Positions 24,723-33,708 of a stretch of 51,603 nucleotides of DNA are shown here, piece after piece (position 1 is the stretch's first letter; each line of letters opens with the position of its first letter). This stretch comes from DTJG01 sp964532995 (GTDB lineage Bacteria > Ratteibacteria > UBA8468 > B48-G9 > DTJG01). The stretch lies in NCBI GenBank assembly GCA_964532995.1, contig CAZHJN010000011.1, forward strand, positions 1 to 51,603, given 5' to 3'. The notes below the pieces were generated by a model that saw only the letters and a program-made list of their open reading frames with translations, was not told the origin of the DNA and did not search any database. The position numbers and the translations under genes were made by a program.

Positions 24723-25628
24723 TCAATATCCCATTAAGGCAAATATGACTGCAACAAAACCAAAAACTGTCAGCCATCCCCATGAAAATCTCAATATCTG
24801 GTCTGTTCTCAATCTGGGATTGGTGTTTTTTATTAAAATTATAAGAACAAGCACACCAATATATTTCAGTATTCCAGTAAAAATATTTTTGAAACCACCC
24901 ATAAAATAGACAACCATAAAACTTATACCCACCGATAGTAATATCCACTTCATCAACTTGAAAAGAGCAAGAGGCAAACCTGAATACTCAACAAGAGCAC
25001 CCGCAGCAATTTCTGTCTCTGCTTCAGAAACATCAAATGGGATATACCCCAGTTTTCCCATAAAAGCAAGGAGCGAAACAAAAAAAGCAAGAAATCCTGA
25101 AACATAACCTATATTTATTCCTTCTGTCATCTGAAATCTGACAATATCAAAAATCTCAGTGGCACCACTTTTTATAACAGGAACCAATAGCGCAATAATG
25201 AATGGAAACTCATAACTGAGCATTAACCTTAATTCCCTTCCCGCTCCAACAGAAGCCAGAACATTGCCTGAACTGGACCCTGCAAGAAAAATGGCTATTG
25301 AAGGAATCATCAAAAGATAAATAAAGATAAACAGGTCCCATTTGACAGTCTGATAAAGACCCGAAATCAAAAAAGCTCCTGTCACAGAAAGCGAAACAAT
25401 TCCAATAACAGGAGCAAGCAAAAATATTTTTTCATTTGCATTCTCCGGTATCAGCGTTTCTTTGCCTGTGAGTTTTACAAAGTCGATAAAATTCTGCCAC
25501 CAGGGAGGTCCAACCCTCCACTGCAACCTGGCAGTAATCTTTCTATCAAACCATCCACTCATAATTCCGACCAGAGAAAAAACAACAAAACTGCCTGCAA
25601 CAGATAATAAAAAAAACAATATTCCCAT
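24723..25628 (-). CDS. NuoH/MbhM/HycD-like membrane subunit
   Basis: The 301-residue protein has about eight helices. The conserved landmarks are RITARLQWRVGPPWWQNFID reduced to its core QWRVGPPWWQ near residue 36, ENANEKIFLLAPVIG, MLSYEFPFIIALLVP, and PFDVSEAETEIAAGALVEYS. The acidic residues in this last motif form the entrance to the ion path in complex I. It is the membrane anchor next to the catalytic subunits. It lies two bases after the ferredoxin gene stop and ten bases before the NuoB-like gene. Confidence 0.9.
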   Translation of the reverse strand: MGILFFLLSVAGSFVVFSLVGIMSGWFDRKITARLQWRVGPPWWQNFIDFVKLTGKETLIPENANEKIFLLAPVIGIVSLSVTGAFLISGLYQTVKWDLFIFIYLLMIPSIAIFLAGSSSGNVLASVGAGRELRLMLSYEFPFIIALLVPVIKSGATEIFDIVRFQMTEGINIGYVSGFLAFFVSLLAFMGKLGYIPFDVSEAETEIAAGALVEYSGLPLALFKLMKWILLSVGISFMVVYFMGGFKNIFTGILKYIGVLVLIILIKNTNPRLRTDQILRFSWGWLTVFGFVAVIFALMGY

Positions 25629-25630
25629 GG

Positions 25631-26128
25631 CTATTTTTTCAGTTGATAAAGTTCAAGCCAGCTGACAGTCTTAACAATAATGCTTTCACCTATTTTATAA
25701 AAATCCTTCTCTTCGCTGAATTGATCAGAATCAATGACCTTCAAAGCGCCATAAGGGCAGCTTTTAACACATAAAAATCTTTTATCCTGGTCAATCCTTG
25801 CTCCAGCACACACATCGCATCTATCCCTTAAAAACAGCAACCAATCAGATTCTATTGTTCCAAAAGGACATGCCAGCATGCAACTCTTGCAGGAAATGCA
25901 GAGAAAACCTGATCTTTTTATAGTACCCTGTTCCCTTTTCAGCGCATTATTCGGACAGGCATTAACACAGGGATAATCATCACATCTTCTGCACACCAGC
26001 ATAAAAGCAATTATTTCTCTTAATGATGTGATGCCATTATTTTCCGGATGAAAAATATAACTGCATTTTACAACGCACCTGTCACATCTGGAACAAATGT
26101 CATAATCAATAAACAGTTTTTTCATCAT
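25631..26128 (-). CDS. Polyferredoxin (HycB-like), up to four [4Fe-4S] clusters
   Basis: The 165-residue protein has four cysteine groups: CSRCDRCVVKC, CRRCDDYPCVNACP, CISCKSCMLACP and CDVC with CVKSCP, the HycB/CooF/HydN layout. Such subunits connect a redox module to the hydrogenase core. Here the gene sits between the HydG-like and NuoH-like genes, so electrons probably run from HydB/HydG through this protein into the membrane complex. Two tandem ATGs start the gene and the first overlaps the HydG stop. Confidence 0.9.
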   Translation of the reverse strand: MMKKLFIDYDICSRCDRCVVKCSYIFHPENNGITSLREIIAFMLVCRRCDDYPCVNACPNNALKREQGTIKRSGFLCISCKSCMLACPFGTIESDWLLFLRDRCDVCAGARIDQDKRFLCVKSCPYGALKVIDSDQFSEEKDFYKIGESIIVKTVSWLELYQLKK

Positions 26129-26958
26129 GCCCAGAGTCCTTCTTCGTTTTTTATAAGATCATAAGTGAATACCGGTCCATCCTTACATACAAAATGGGAC
26201 CCTATCAGACAATGACGGCAGTGTCCCACAGCGCAATACATCTTTCTTTCCATAGAAAGGTAAATATCCTTATCCTTAAATCCTATATCAAGAAGTTTCA
26301 GGGTTGCAAATTTCATCATAACCGGCGGGCCGCAAACAATTGCCACACTGTTTGAAATATCCACATCAAGGTTATCAAGGGTTTTTGTAACAAGCCCTTC
26401 TCCAAACTTCCAGTTATTATCCTTTCTGTCAACAGTTATTCTGAATGAAAGAGGAAAATTATCGCAGAGTTTCTGCCATTCATCCAGTATCTGGTTCTTA
26501 TAGATATAGTCAGCCGGAGTTTTTGCTCCGCAGCAGAACACAATCTTTTTATACTTTTCAACAGTACCCAAAAGTGCGTAGAATAATGCCCTTAATGGCG
26601 CAAGTCCAACCCCTCCGCCCACAAGAACAACCTCTTTATTGTAGAAGTTTTCAAGTGGATAGGGTTTGCCATATGGTCCTCTTATTCCCACAATATCCCC
26701 TTTTTTCAAAGAATGGATCGCCCCTGTTACAAGACCTGTCTTCATAACCGTCACTTCCAATCTATCTTTGATATACGGAGAAGAAGACGGTGTAAAAGGC
26801 GCCTCGCCGACTCCCGGTACAGTAAAGGATATAAACTGACCTGCCTGAAAAACAAACTCTTTTTCAGGCAACAGTACAATTGTTTTGATTGTCCTGGATT
26901 CTTCAATAACATCCTCAACCTTACACCTTACTGGTTCATAAATATTTGACTGACTCAT
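26125..26958 (-). CDS. HydG-like FAD/NAD(P)-binding oxidoreductase subunit (sulfhydrogenase gamma / AsrB family)
   Basis: The 277-residue protein is a ferredoxin-NADP-reductase-type flavoprotein. FAD contacts are AGQFISFTVPG and EAPFTPSSS. The nucleotide-binding motif is VVLVGGGVGLAPLRAL, with VCGPPVMMKF near residue 220. The C-terminal cluster site is MYCAVGHCRHCLIG plus FVCKDG, four cysteines for a [2Fe-2S] cluster. In Pyrococcus soluble hydrogenase the gamma subunit HydG exchanges electrons with NAD(P)H. The same family serves anaerobic sulfite reductase (AsrB), but no AsrC-like sulfite reductase gene is present. It overlaps HydB by 23 bases. Confidence 0.9.
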   Translation of the reverse strand: MSQSNIYEPVRCKVEDVIEESRTIKTIVLLPEKEFVFQAGQFISFTVPGVGEAPFTPSSSPYIKDRLEVTVMKTGLVTGAIHSLKKGDIVGIRGPYGKPYPLENFYNKEVVLVGGGVGLAPLRALFYALLGTVEKYKKIVFCCGAKTPADYIYKNQILDEWQKLCDNFPLSFRITVDRKDNNWKFGEGLVTKTLDNLDVDISNSVAIVCGPPVMMKFATLKLLDIGFKDKDIYLSMERKMYCAVGHCRHCLIGSHFVCKDGPVFTYDLIKNEEGLWA

Positions 26959-27976
26959 ATCTTACATCCTCAATCCTTTTTGAAAAAACACAGGATAATA
27001 CCTTTCTCTTGTCAATCCTGCCGGGACAGCCCGCAATACATCTTCCACAGCCTGTGCAACCAACCATCTTGAAATGCTCAACCATATACATATACTTACA
27101 GGCAAGACGGTTTCTGTACCTTTCATATAAAAGCGGTCTTGGAGAAACCCCTGAAGCCATTCTCGCATATCCAGGCAAAAGGCATGAATCCCAGATTTTA
27201 TTCTTCTGAAAATTCCCTCCCTTGCTTGTATCTTCCAGAAAAAAGCAAACACATGATGGACATATGTTGGTGCAGCTTCCACACTGAACACAATTCTTCC
27301 ACACTTCCTTCCATTCATCAAGAGAAAAAACATTCTTAAAAATTTGCCCGATTTTTTCAGGAATGTGAAATTGTTCATTATGCCTTAAAATCAATGAAGC
27401 AGAATTCTCCCTGAGAGCTGTTCTTTTTTCAAGTTCATTTTCCTGCGCCGATCTGTTTATTTCATTTCTGATTAGATCTTCGCCAGATTGAGAACCTGTC
27501 TCAATAACAAATCCATTTTCAAGTGCTGTCAAATTAAGATCAAAACCATCAACAGGAAATGGATCAAGTCCTAAAGCCTTACAGAAACACACAGAAAGTG
27601 GTTTAGCGCAATCAATGGAAACAATAATTATGTTTTCCCTTCTTTTTATGTAATTTGGATCTTTATAATCGCCATTTAAGAAAACTCTATCAAGGATTTT
27701 CAATCCTGAAAGATCGCAGTTTGCAGCGCCGATTACAATCGTCTTTTTCAATTTATTTATCTCAGGCAAAATTTTTTCACGAAATGGATAAAAGAAAAAT
27801 TTCAGCGGCTGGATTGGTCTGACGGATCCAAAAACAGCATCATCAACGTTAATATCTGAGACCTTTTCGTATAAAAGCTGACTGCCATATGAAAAAGGTG
27901 CAAAAACATCAAACTCTTCTGTCCACTTAATGACAAGATCTTTCCATCTATTGATTTCTATGAAATATTCAGCCAT
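26936..27976 (-). CDS. HydB-like 4Fe-4S subunit (sulfhydrogenase beta / AsrA family)
   Basis: The 346-residue protein has two [4Fe-4S] motifs: NCVQCGSCTNICPSC and GCTGCGRCIAGCPGRID. The N-terminal half has the family pattern GAANCDLSGLKILDRVF and SIDCAKPLSVCFC. HydB pairs with HydG in archaeal soluble hydrogenases, and AsrA with AsrB in sulfite reductase. It is the first gene of the 16-gene operon. No Shine-Dalgarno sequence precedes the ATG. A TGTGA-N6-TCACT inverted repeat lies only ten bases upstream. It probably forms the NAD(P)H-reactive head of the membrane hydrogenase together with HydG. Confidence 0.88.
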   Translation of the reverse strand: MAEYFIEINRWKDLVIKWTEEFDVFAPFSYGSQLLYEKVSDINVDDAVFGSVRPIQPLKFFFYPFREKILPEINKLKKTIVIGAANCDLSGLKILDRVFLNGDYKDPNYIKRRENIIIVSIDCAKPLSVCFCKALGLDPFPVDGFDLNLTALENGFVIETGSQSGEDLIRNEINRSAQENELEKRTALRENSASLILRHNEQFHIPEKIGQIFKNVFSLDEWKEVWKNCVQCGSCTNICPSCVCFFLEDTSKGGNFQKNKIWDSCLLPGYARMASGVSPRPLLYERYRNRLACKYMYMVEHFKMVGCTGCGRCIAGCPGRIDKRKVLSCVFSKRIEDVRYESVKYL

Positions 27977-27986
27977 ATTTGTACTT

Positions 27987-28002
27987 TGTGAAAAAAATCA
28001 CT
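27987..28002. promoter_or_regulatory. Inverted repeat TGTGA-N6-TCACT, possible Rex or CRP/FNR-family operator
   Basis: The half-sites TGTGA (27987-27991) and TCACT (27998-28002) are separated by six A residues, one mismatch from the TGTGA-N6-TCACA pattern bound by Rex (NADH/NAD+ sensor) and by CRP-type proteins. It lies between the candidate promoter and the hydB-like start, so a bound repressor would block elongation. No Rex or CRP gene is in the window. Confidence 0.4.
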
Positions 28003-28030
28003 AATTGCCTTAAAAAAATTATTGGAATTT

Positions 28031-28058
28031 AATTTAACACAAAAATTTTTTTTGTCAA
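28031..28058 (-). promoter_or_regulatory. Candidate promoter of the hydrogenase operon
   Basis: On the minus strand a perfect TTGACA (28053-28058) is followed after 16 bases by TAAATT (28031-28036, 4/6). The leader to ATG at 27976 would be about 45-50 bases and shows no Shine-Dalgarno sequence. The spacer holds an ACAAAAA-AAA-TTTTTGT inverted repeat. The -10 match is weak. Confidence 0.4.
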
Positions 28059-28068
28059 ATGTAATATT

Positions 28069-30366
28069 TTATTGCTTCATCAACCTGGCTGCAGCGCGAA
28101 GTAGTTTTATCCTGATCTGTTCAAAATCAACAGAAGGCTCAATTCCTGTTGCTGTCAGAGGTTCTCTTCCCATAGGAATTTTTGAAAGCGCTTCATTAAG
28201 AACTTTTTTTGCTTCATTCTTTTTGCTTTCCTTAAGAAGAATTAAAAGTCTGTAATCCTCCCATCCATCCCTGAACGCTTCTGCCTGTCTTGTTGGAACA
28301 GGTCCATATGGTCCGGGATAAACCACGCAATAATCGGTTTCAGAACCTTCTGGTTCATAATCGGTATACGGATCACCCCGTGGTGCATAATAGGAATAGA
28401 ATCCCCAGCCATTAAGCCCCAGTTTAAATGCTTGCCATGGCAGAATTCGATAATGGCCAACAAGTTCTTCATGCAGCTCTGACCTGTTTGAACCCTGAAC
28501 CGCATACATTGCATTTATTCTATTCGGCCTTATTTCTTTCTGCCATTGTTTTTCAGGTGTTTTAAACCAATTACCCCAGAACGGAACAAAACAATCTGCA
28601 ACCTTGCTCATCCTTTTAAAATGTTCCAGGTCAGGAAATGCTGGATTAACATAAATATTTACTTTTGGATCCACATCTTTTACCCATGCAGCAGCATACT
28701 CAATCGCATCAGCTATATTTGGTTCATCCCATAGTTCTCCGAAACAATCACCATAATCAACTCCAGCTTTCTTAAATTGATTGACAACATTCTGAATATG
28801 TTTCTTTATCTGTTCTTTTTCAGCATCAGTAAGATTTTTGAATGCTTCAACCCTACCAGACCAACCAGCACCCACCCATTTTCCAGGAATCAGGTAGGTA
28901 TAATGGAAGTATGCATCTGGCTTCAATTTCTTTGCGATATATGATTGGGTTCCAGGCATTGGTAAACCTGCAAATGTGTTTATACCCCGAGAAATTTTAT
29001 CAATAACGGTTCTTTCAAGAGATTTTTCGGGTTCAAACGGCCATGAGGTTGAAACCGGCCTTCCACCATCCCATGTAAAAACCCATACCCTTGGTGTCGG
29101 TAGCATTACAGGCAAAACTTCTATCCTGACCGGTACTGAAGCAGGTTTCCCTTCACCCGATGGGAAGGCTGTTAAAGTCGTTGTATAAATACCGGGTGCA
29201 GCCTTATCTGTTTGAACTTCAAGCCAGAAAATGAGTGAGCCGCATGGCGGAAGTGCAACGTGCGGAAAATCCGCTATCATTTTTCCATTTGTAAAATATT
29301 TGAGCATGTGCTGAAGGGAAACTTTGTTATCAGATGAAAAAAGTGGACCCGGTACAACTCCCCAAAGCTGGGTTCTTAATGTAGCAGCAACTCTTAAAAC
29401 CAATTTTACACGATCAGAAGTAGGTCCCTTCAATTCAGAAAGTTGTATTTTGAATTCCTGTGCTCCAGGAATAAATTCTTTATAGATACCGCTGTCATGA
29501 ATTGGTTTTCCTATTCTATCCTTCAGCGAGGTAAGGGTTAATAAAGCACCCTCATATTCGTTTTGAGCCATAACTATATTGACGGGTTTGTTAAGAATAC
29601 TGTGAGGCGGTAGAATCGGTGCACCTGCAAGTCTTGCCCATTTATCATGCTGCGCCCATACTGCACCAAAATCCTTGAATTTCGGATCTTCAAGCAGAGG
29701 TCTCTGCCATGACCAGTAAATATGATCGCTGAAGGTTGTTGCATCGGCTCCTGGAATACTTTCACAGGCAATAGCAAACTTCTTCCTGACAGGACCACCA
29801 ATTGGTTCAGGCAAAACATAAGGACCATTCCCCCACAGAGTGATACCTTTAATAGAAAGACCTGAACCTAAAATTATTTTCCATTTTGAAGAAGTCCTAT
29901 CTTCAGGTATTTTTATCCTTGCCCAGTATTCATTAGCAGCAGCCATTGGAATATCAACAGGGTCTGTCCTCTCATAAACCTTTTCCCATTTTTCTTCGCC
30001 ATCTGAATCAGAACCAATCTCAACAACCACATTTCCTTTTCCTCTCATATGCATCGCAATTTCTTTTACAGTATATGGTTGAGGAAAGATTGCCTTCAAT
30101 ACTGCTTCTTTCTTTCCACCGAGCCAGTTTTTAAACCTGCCATCAGATTCTACCTCTTTACCATCAAACTCAATCTTCACTCCAGTGTATATAACATCAT
30201 GCCAGTAATAAAAGTTTGGATTTAAAAGAACGCCTTCAGGCGCTTCTGCGGAGGGATGGTCAGGCAACTGCCCTGCCCAGCGAACCATAATTTTTTCTGA
30301 TGAAAACACAAATGAAGCAAAAATAAAAAATAGTAGAATTATAACGGGTTGCTTTGAAATTTTCAT
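28069..30366 (-). CDS. Secreted DUF4091 domain protein (glycoside-hydrolase-like)
   Basis: About 765 residues with a signal peptide (ILLFFIFASFVFS). The N-terminal third looks like discoidin-type beta-sandwich sequence with EWARIKIP-style strands. A central barrel-like part includes WTWDGG-type and DCFGELWDEPNIADA segments. The C-terminus has the DUF4091 pattern LPWQAFKLGLNGWGFYSYY, then PTRQAEAFRDGWEDYRLL. DUF4091 occurs in putative glycosidases of PVC and Bacteroidota bacteria; the substrate is unknown. Two ATGs lie behind GGGAGGA, and the second (30366) has the better spacing. An in-frame extension to 30432 has no ribosome binding site. It follows the DUF4838 gene on the same strand. Confidence 0.8.
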   Translation of the reverse strand: MKISKQPVIILLFFIFASFVFSSEKIMVRWAGQLPDHPSAEAPEGVLLNPNFYYWHDVIYTGVKIEFDGKEVESDGRFKNWLGGKKEAVLKAIFPQPYTVKEIAMHMRGKGNVVVEIGSDSDGEEKWEKVYERTDPVDIPMAAANEYWARIKIPEDRTSSKWKIILGSGLSIKGITLWGNGPYVLPEPIGGPVRKKFAIACESIPGADATTFSDHIYWSWQRPLLEDPKFKDFGAVWAQHDKWARLAGAPILPPHSILNKPVNIVMAQNEYEGALLTLTSLKDRIGKPIHDSGIYKEFIPGAQEFKIQLSELKGPTSDRVKLVLRVAATLRTQLWGVVPGPLFSSDNKVSLQHMLKYFTNGKMIADFPHVALPPCGSLIFWLEVQTDKAAPGIYTTTLTAFPSGEGKPASVPVRIEVLPVMLPTPRVWVFTWDGGRPVSTSWPFEPEKSLERTVIDKISRGINTFAGLPMPGTQSYIAKKLKPDAYFHYTYLIPGKWVGAGWSGRVEAFKNLTDAEKEQIKKHIQNVVNQFKKAGVDYGDCFGELWDEPNIADAIEYAAAWVKDVDPKVNIYVNPAFPDLEHFKRMSKVADCFVPFWGNWFKTPEKQWQKEIRPNRINAMYAVQGSNRSELHEELVGHYRILPWQAFKLGLNGWGFYSYYAPRGDPYTDYEPEGSETDYCVVYPGPYGPVPTRQAEAFRDGWEDYRLLILLKESKKNEAKKVLNEALSKIPMGREPLTATGIEPSVDFEQIRIKLLRAAARLMKQ

Positions 30367-30434
30367 CATTCCTCCCGCAAAAAAAATGGGATATAGAGAA
30401 AGAACTCGCTCTGAAAAAACTCGCTCTCTCAATA

Positions 30435-32792
30435 TTAATAGTAAATTTCAAGAGGCTTATTTTTATCAAGCTTCAACTTTTCATCAGGACCAATCGGCCT
30501 TTTTTTACCTTTCTCAACGACGAAAATTCTGACATCCGGTGGTATTCCAAGCAAATTTTTCAATAGTTTTTCGTCAACTTCCTGCAGCCCGGTATAAAAA
30601 ATTCCATCCGGATGTTTTATTTGATATTCAGGATACTGTGCAGCAGTTATTCTTTTAAGCGGCAGATCCTTGTATATACTTTCAAATTTTACCCAGCATT
30701 TTAAAACATCATTTATTCTCCATACAATTTTCTCATCTTCTCCTGCAGCAATCTTCATTGCATCTGCAAGAATCATTCGCAATTTTATCATATCCTTTGG
30801 AGTATACACATCCTGAATCTTTGGCGGTGTCCAGTTCCCGCTGTGAACCGGACATCCATTCAAAACATTTGATAATTCAATGTAAAACTCCGACATCTTT
30901 TTCCCTGCCTTTCCAAAAAGTTGATCGCATGCTGATTCAATTAAATCCTTATACCTGACATAAGGATTTTCCATTCCTCTGGCTATTGTATAATACATGG
31001 GCCATCTAATTGGAAAATTTTCTTCTTTTTCTCCATGCCAGCTTTCATAATGTACCCACTCAACCCCATGGGATTTCCATAATCTCAAATCTGTTAATGC
31101 GGATTCCCCGGGTAAAAAAGGAGTATCTCCCCATTCCTTTACATTGCAGCCAGGTATATACCATTCATAAATTGCAAGATTTGCTCCAGTATCTTTCCAC
31201 TTCAAAAAGTTGTTTATCCATCCTTTTTTACCAGGACAGCTGGCATCCAGTAAAGAATGGGCTTTGCAGGAGTTGTTAATAACCATTGCATAAACACCCG
31301 GTTCTGCCTTCATATTTTCAGGAGCCTTTGCTGTAAACCAGTACGCATAGAAAATCACATTTTTATCAGGATGCGTCTTTCTCAATTCTCTTGCTATTAT
31401 ATTGGCAAATGCTAAACTCTGTTCTGATGGATTTTTCCCAAGTTTTTTGCAATCATCACATTCACAGAACCCACCGCAGTCATTTGCTGATAAACTGAAC
31501 ATAACCTGGTTGGGGTCTTTGTCAAAATGCTCCCTCGCCTTCTCAAGTACTATTTTTTGAACATCAGGATTTGAAAAACAAATCTGGGCATTCTTCTCCT
31601 GCCTTTTTCCTCCAACAAGTGCAAAATATTCAGGATGGTCTTTGAAATATTTTTCAGGAGGAATTAACCTATAATAGATATGAGAATAATGCTTTGGAAC
31701 TCCTCCTAAATTTAAGGCAGAAGGGTCAAAATTTTTCGTCTGCCAGGGATACCATATACTTCTGTGGCTGAAAGCAGGAACCACTGAAATATCAAGATTT
31801 TCAATAAAAATATCTTTTTTTTCAGGAATCACATGCCAGAAGGATTCAGGACCAAAAAATCCACAGCCAAGTTGTTCAAGAAATAAATATGCGGCTCTCA
31901 CTGTGCCAGAATAAGCGCCATCATCATTACCTGCAACAAAAACAACAGAACCATCCCTTTTAACAACAGACCTTTCTTTTTCTGGATAATATTCCTGCTT
32001 TATTTTCAGTTTTTCCTGCGCAATCTTTGTGTTTCCAACAGAAATTATTGTTCCTTTTGTTTCTGTTTCATCCGTAATTATCGGCAACCCCACCTTCGTC
32101 ATCTGATATATATAGTTTTGAATAATCTGCGCAGCATTCTTTTCCTTTTCTGTTTGACCCGATGAAATCACTATCTTTGCTGCTGGCTTTCCATCCTTAA
32201 CAAGATACAATCTGCCTTTTTCAATTATCATCGGTAATTGTTTTTCCAGCGAAATGAAACCAGGAATACCCCAGAATTCAACCTCATCAATATAAAAACC
32301 CCATTCTTTCAGCCTGAATACAAGCCTTATTTCCTTTGACATAACAGGTTCCTTTAATTCAAACTCATACCATTTTCTATCATCTTTTACCTCTAACATA
32401 CCTATTTTTGTCCATTCGCTATCAGATTTTATCCTGCTGTATATCTCAATCAATTTCGGCCTTTGAGGCCTTTGCATAAGTATCTTTATAATCCCGATAT
32501 AATGTTGTTCCGGCCATATAAAATCAACAGTTAAATCTTTCCAGTTTATTCCCACACAATCCCACCAGTTATTCCAGGGCTGACCATTTAAAAGTCGGTT
32601 GCCGAATGTATCCGGTTGATCTTTATACCTATCAGCAGGATTGGTAGGTTTTTCATATGGATATTCATATTTCAATCCTAAATCCTGCCCTTTACCACCA
32701 TTATTGCTCAATAAAACATAAACATTCTGCTGTCCAAAACATAAACAGCAAAAAAATAAAATAGAACCAACCAGCATAAATCCTTTTTTCAT
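30435..32792 (-). CDS. Secreted DUF4838 domain protein (glycoside-hydrolase-like)
   Basis: The 785-residue protein has a signal peptide ending FFCCLCFG before Gln. An N-terminal discoidin-like region (to about 190) is followed by a segment resembling the N-domain of GH67 enzymes (AAQIIQNYIYQMTKVGLPI, VAGNDDGAYSGTVRAAY, GCGFFGPESFWHVIP). Then comes DUF4838 with HPEYFALVGGKRQEKNAQI, FSLSANDCGGFCECDDCKKL, NVIFYAYWFTAKAPEN and VEWVHYESWHG. The family is linked to polysaccharide breakdown, with no fixed substrate. It is 28 bases downstream of the prepilin-like gene, so the three genes 33612-28069 may be co-transcribed. Confidence 0.82.
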   Translation of the reverse strand: MKKGFMLVGSILFFCCLCFGQQNVYVLLSNNGGKGQDLGLKYEYPYEKPTNPADRYKDQPDTFGNRLLNGQPWNNWWDCVGINWKDLTVDFIWPEQHYIGIIKILMQRPQRPKLIEIYSRIKSDSEWTKIGMLEVKDDRKWYEFELKEPVMSKEIRLVFRLKEWGFYIDEVEFWGIPGFISLEKQLPMIIEKGRLYLVKDGKPAAKIVISSGQTEKEKNAAQIIQNYIYQMTKVGLPIITDETETKGTIISVGNTKIAQEKLKIKQEYYPEKERSVVKRDGSVVFVAGNDDGAYSGTVRAAYLFLEQLGCGFFGPESFWHVIPEKKDIFIENLDISVVPAFSHRSIWYPWQTKNFDPSALNLGGVPKHYSHIYYRLIPPEKYFKDHPEYFALVGGKRQEKNAQICFSNPDVQKIVLEKAREHFDKDPNQVMFSLSANDCGGFCECDDCKKLGKNPSEQSLAFANIIARELRKTHPDKNVIFYAYWFTAKAPENMKAEPGVYAMVINNSCKAHSLLDASCPGKKGWINNFLKWKDTGANLAIYEWYIPGCNVKEWGDTPFLPGESALTDLRLWKSHGVEWVHYESWHGEKEENFPIRWPMYYTIARGMENPYVRYKDLIESACDQLFGKAGKKMSEFYIELSNVLNGCPVHSGNWTPPKIQDVYTPKDMIKLRMILADAMKIAAGEDEKIVWRINDVLKCWVKFESIYKDLPLKRITAAQYPEYQIKHPDGIFYTGLQEVDEKLLKNLLGIPPDVRIFVVEKGKKRPIGPDEKLKLDKNKPLEIYY

Positions 32793-32820
32793 AAAAACCC
32801 CTTTTATCCGTAATCTTATA

Positions 32821-33612
32821 TCACCAGTAATTTACTCCGTAGTAAATTTGGTATCTCGGAGTTAACTGGGATACACTTTTCCACTCAGCATGATTATCAA
32901 CATAAACTATATTCTGTCCATCCATATGATTGTTTCTTATGTAGCCAACCCCATATGCCCAGTATGTACCACTAACAGGTCTCCAGATGTCTATTATCAT
33001 AGGTTGTTTGTCAGCAGTATCAACATGTATTGGCCCGTAATAGTCACTGGCCCAGTTGTACTTGCTTATTGTCTTTCCACAGAATTTTATATTGGGAACA
33101 GGAGCCCTTGGATAAGAAATTGTTGAACCATGGTATAAAATTCGTCCGAAGAAACTGCCTGAACTCGTCATTGGATATGTTCCAATTCCAGCAATAAGAA
33201 TATAACTTGTAAAATAACTTCTGTTTGCAGTGTTCCAGTATCTAACAGTGTTGGCAAGTCCATAATCTGTGTGGTTCTTCCATCTTGAATCAGCAGAAGG
33301 ACAGGCTAAAATGTATGGGTTTGTAAGATAATTTCTCAGTCCATCCCTGTCTTTTGGATGCCACATACTCCAGCTATCATATCCACCAAACATAAAACTA
33401 TTGCATTCTCCCCATGCAACAAAAGGAAACCATCCTTCATAATCATCTGAATACATTATCAAACTTAAGGCAAGCTGCTTCATATTACTCATGCATACAG
33501 CCTTCCTTGCCTGCTCCCTTGCTTTACTGAATACAGGAAGAAGCATCGCTGCAAGAATAGCGATAATCGCTATCACCACAAGCAGCTCAATTAATGTGAA
33601 TCCTTTTCTCAT
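32821..33612 (-). CDS. Prepilin-like protein with DUF1559-type C-terminal motif
   Basis: The 263-residue protein begins MRKGFTLIELLVVIAIIAIL, a class III (type IV pilin) signal cleaved after G4 by prepilin peptidase. Glu5 of the mature protein is present. The C-terminal HMDGQNIVYVDNHAEWKS matches the histidine-aspartate ending of DUF1559-type proteins that are greatly expanded in Planctomycetes, Lentisphaerae and relatives. It is probably displayed on the cell surface or in a pseudopilus. A strong GGAGG site precedes ATG. Its position upstream of two secreted GH-like proteins suggests a role in substrate contact; that is inference. Confidence 0.88.
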   Translation of the reverse strand: MRKGFTLIELLVVIAIIAILAAMLLPVFSKAREQARKAVCMSNMKQLALSLIMYSDDYEGWFPFVAWGECNSFMFGGYDSWSMWHPKDRDGLRNYLTNPYILACPSADSRWKNHTDYGLANTVRYWNTANRSYFTSYILIAGIGTYPMTSSGSFFGRILYHGSTISYPRAPVPNIKFCGKTISKYNWASDYYGPIHVDTADKQPMIIDIWRPVSGTYWAYGVGYIRNNHMDGQNIVYVDNHAEWKSVSQLTPRYQIYYGVNYW

Positions 33613-33708
33613 AACACACCTCCGTTCAGTATTTTATCTTCTATCTGATCAGGCTCGGGGCTTTCCCCTTAAAACAACTCCAGCCTGTTAAAAGGCAGAA
33701 TATCTTAT

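Noticed and set aside
28037..28056. ACAAAAA-AAA-TTTTTGT inverted repeat after the DUF4091 gene
   Set aside because: It has no GC pairs, so it is a poor terminator. It overlaps the candidate promoter spacer and is mentioned there.
30404..30427. Nine-base direct repeat ACTCGCTCT, two copies 15 bases apart, between two GH-like genes
   Set aside because: It is too short and has no promoter or hairpin context; chance is likely in a low-complexity region.
33655..33700. Small hairpins (GGGG-AAAG-CCCC and GCCT-N6-AGGC) between the regulator and prepilin genes
   Set aside because: Four-base stems without a U tract are too weak to call a terminator.
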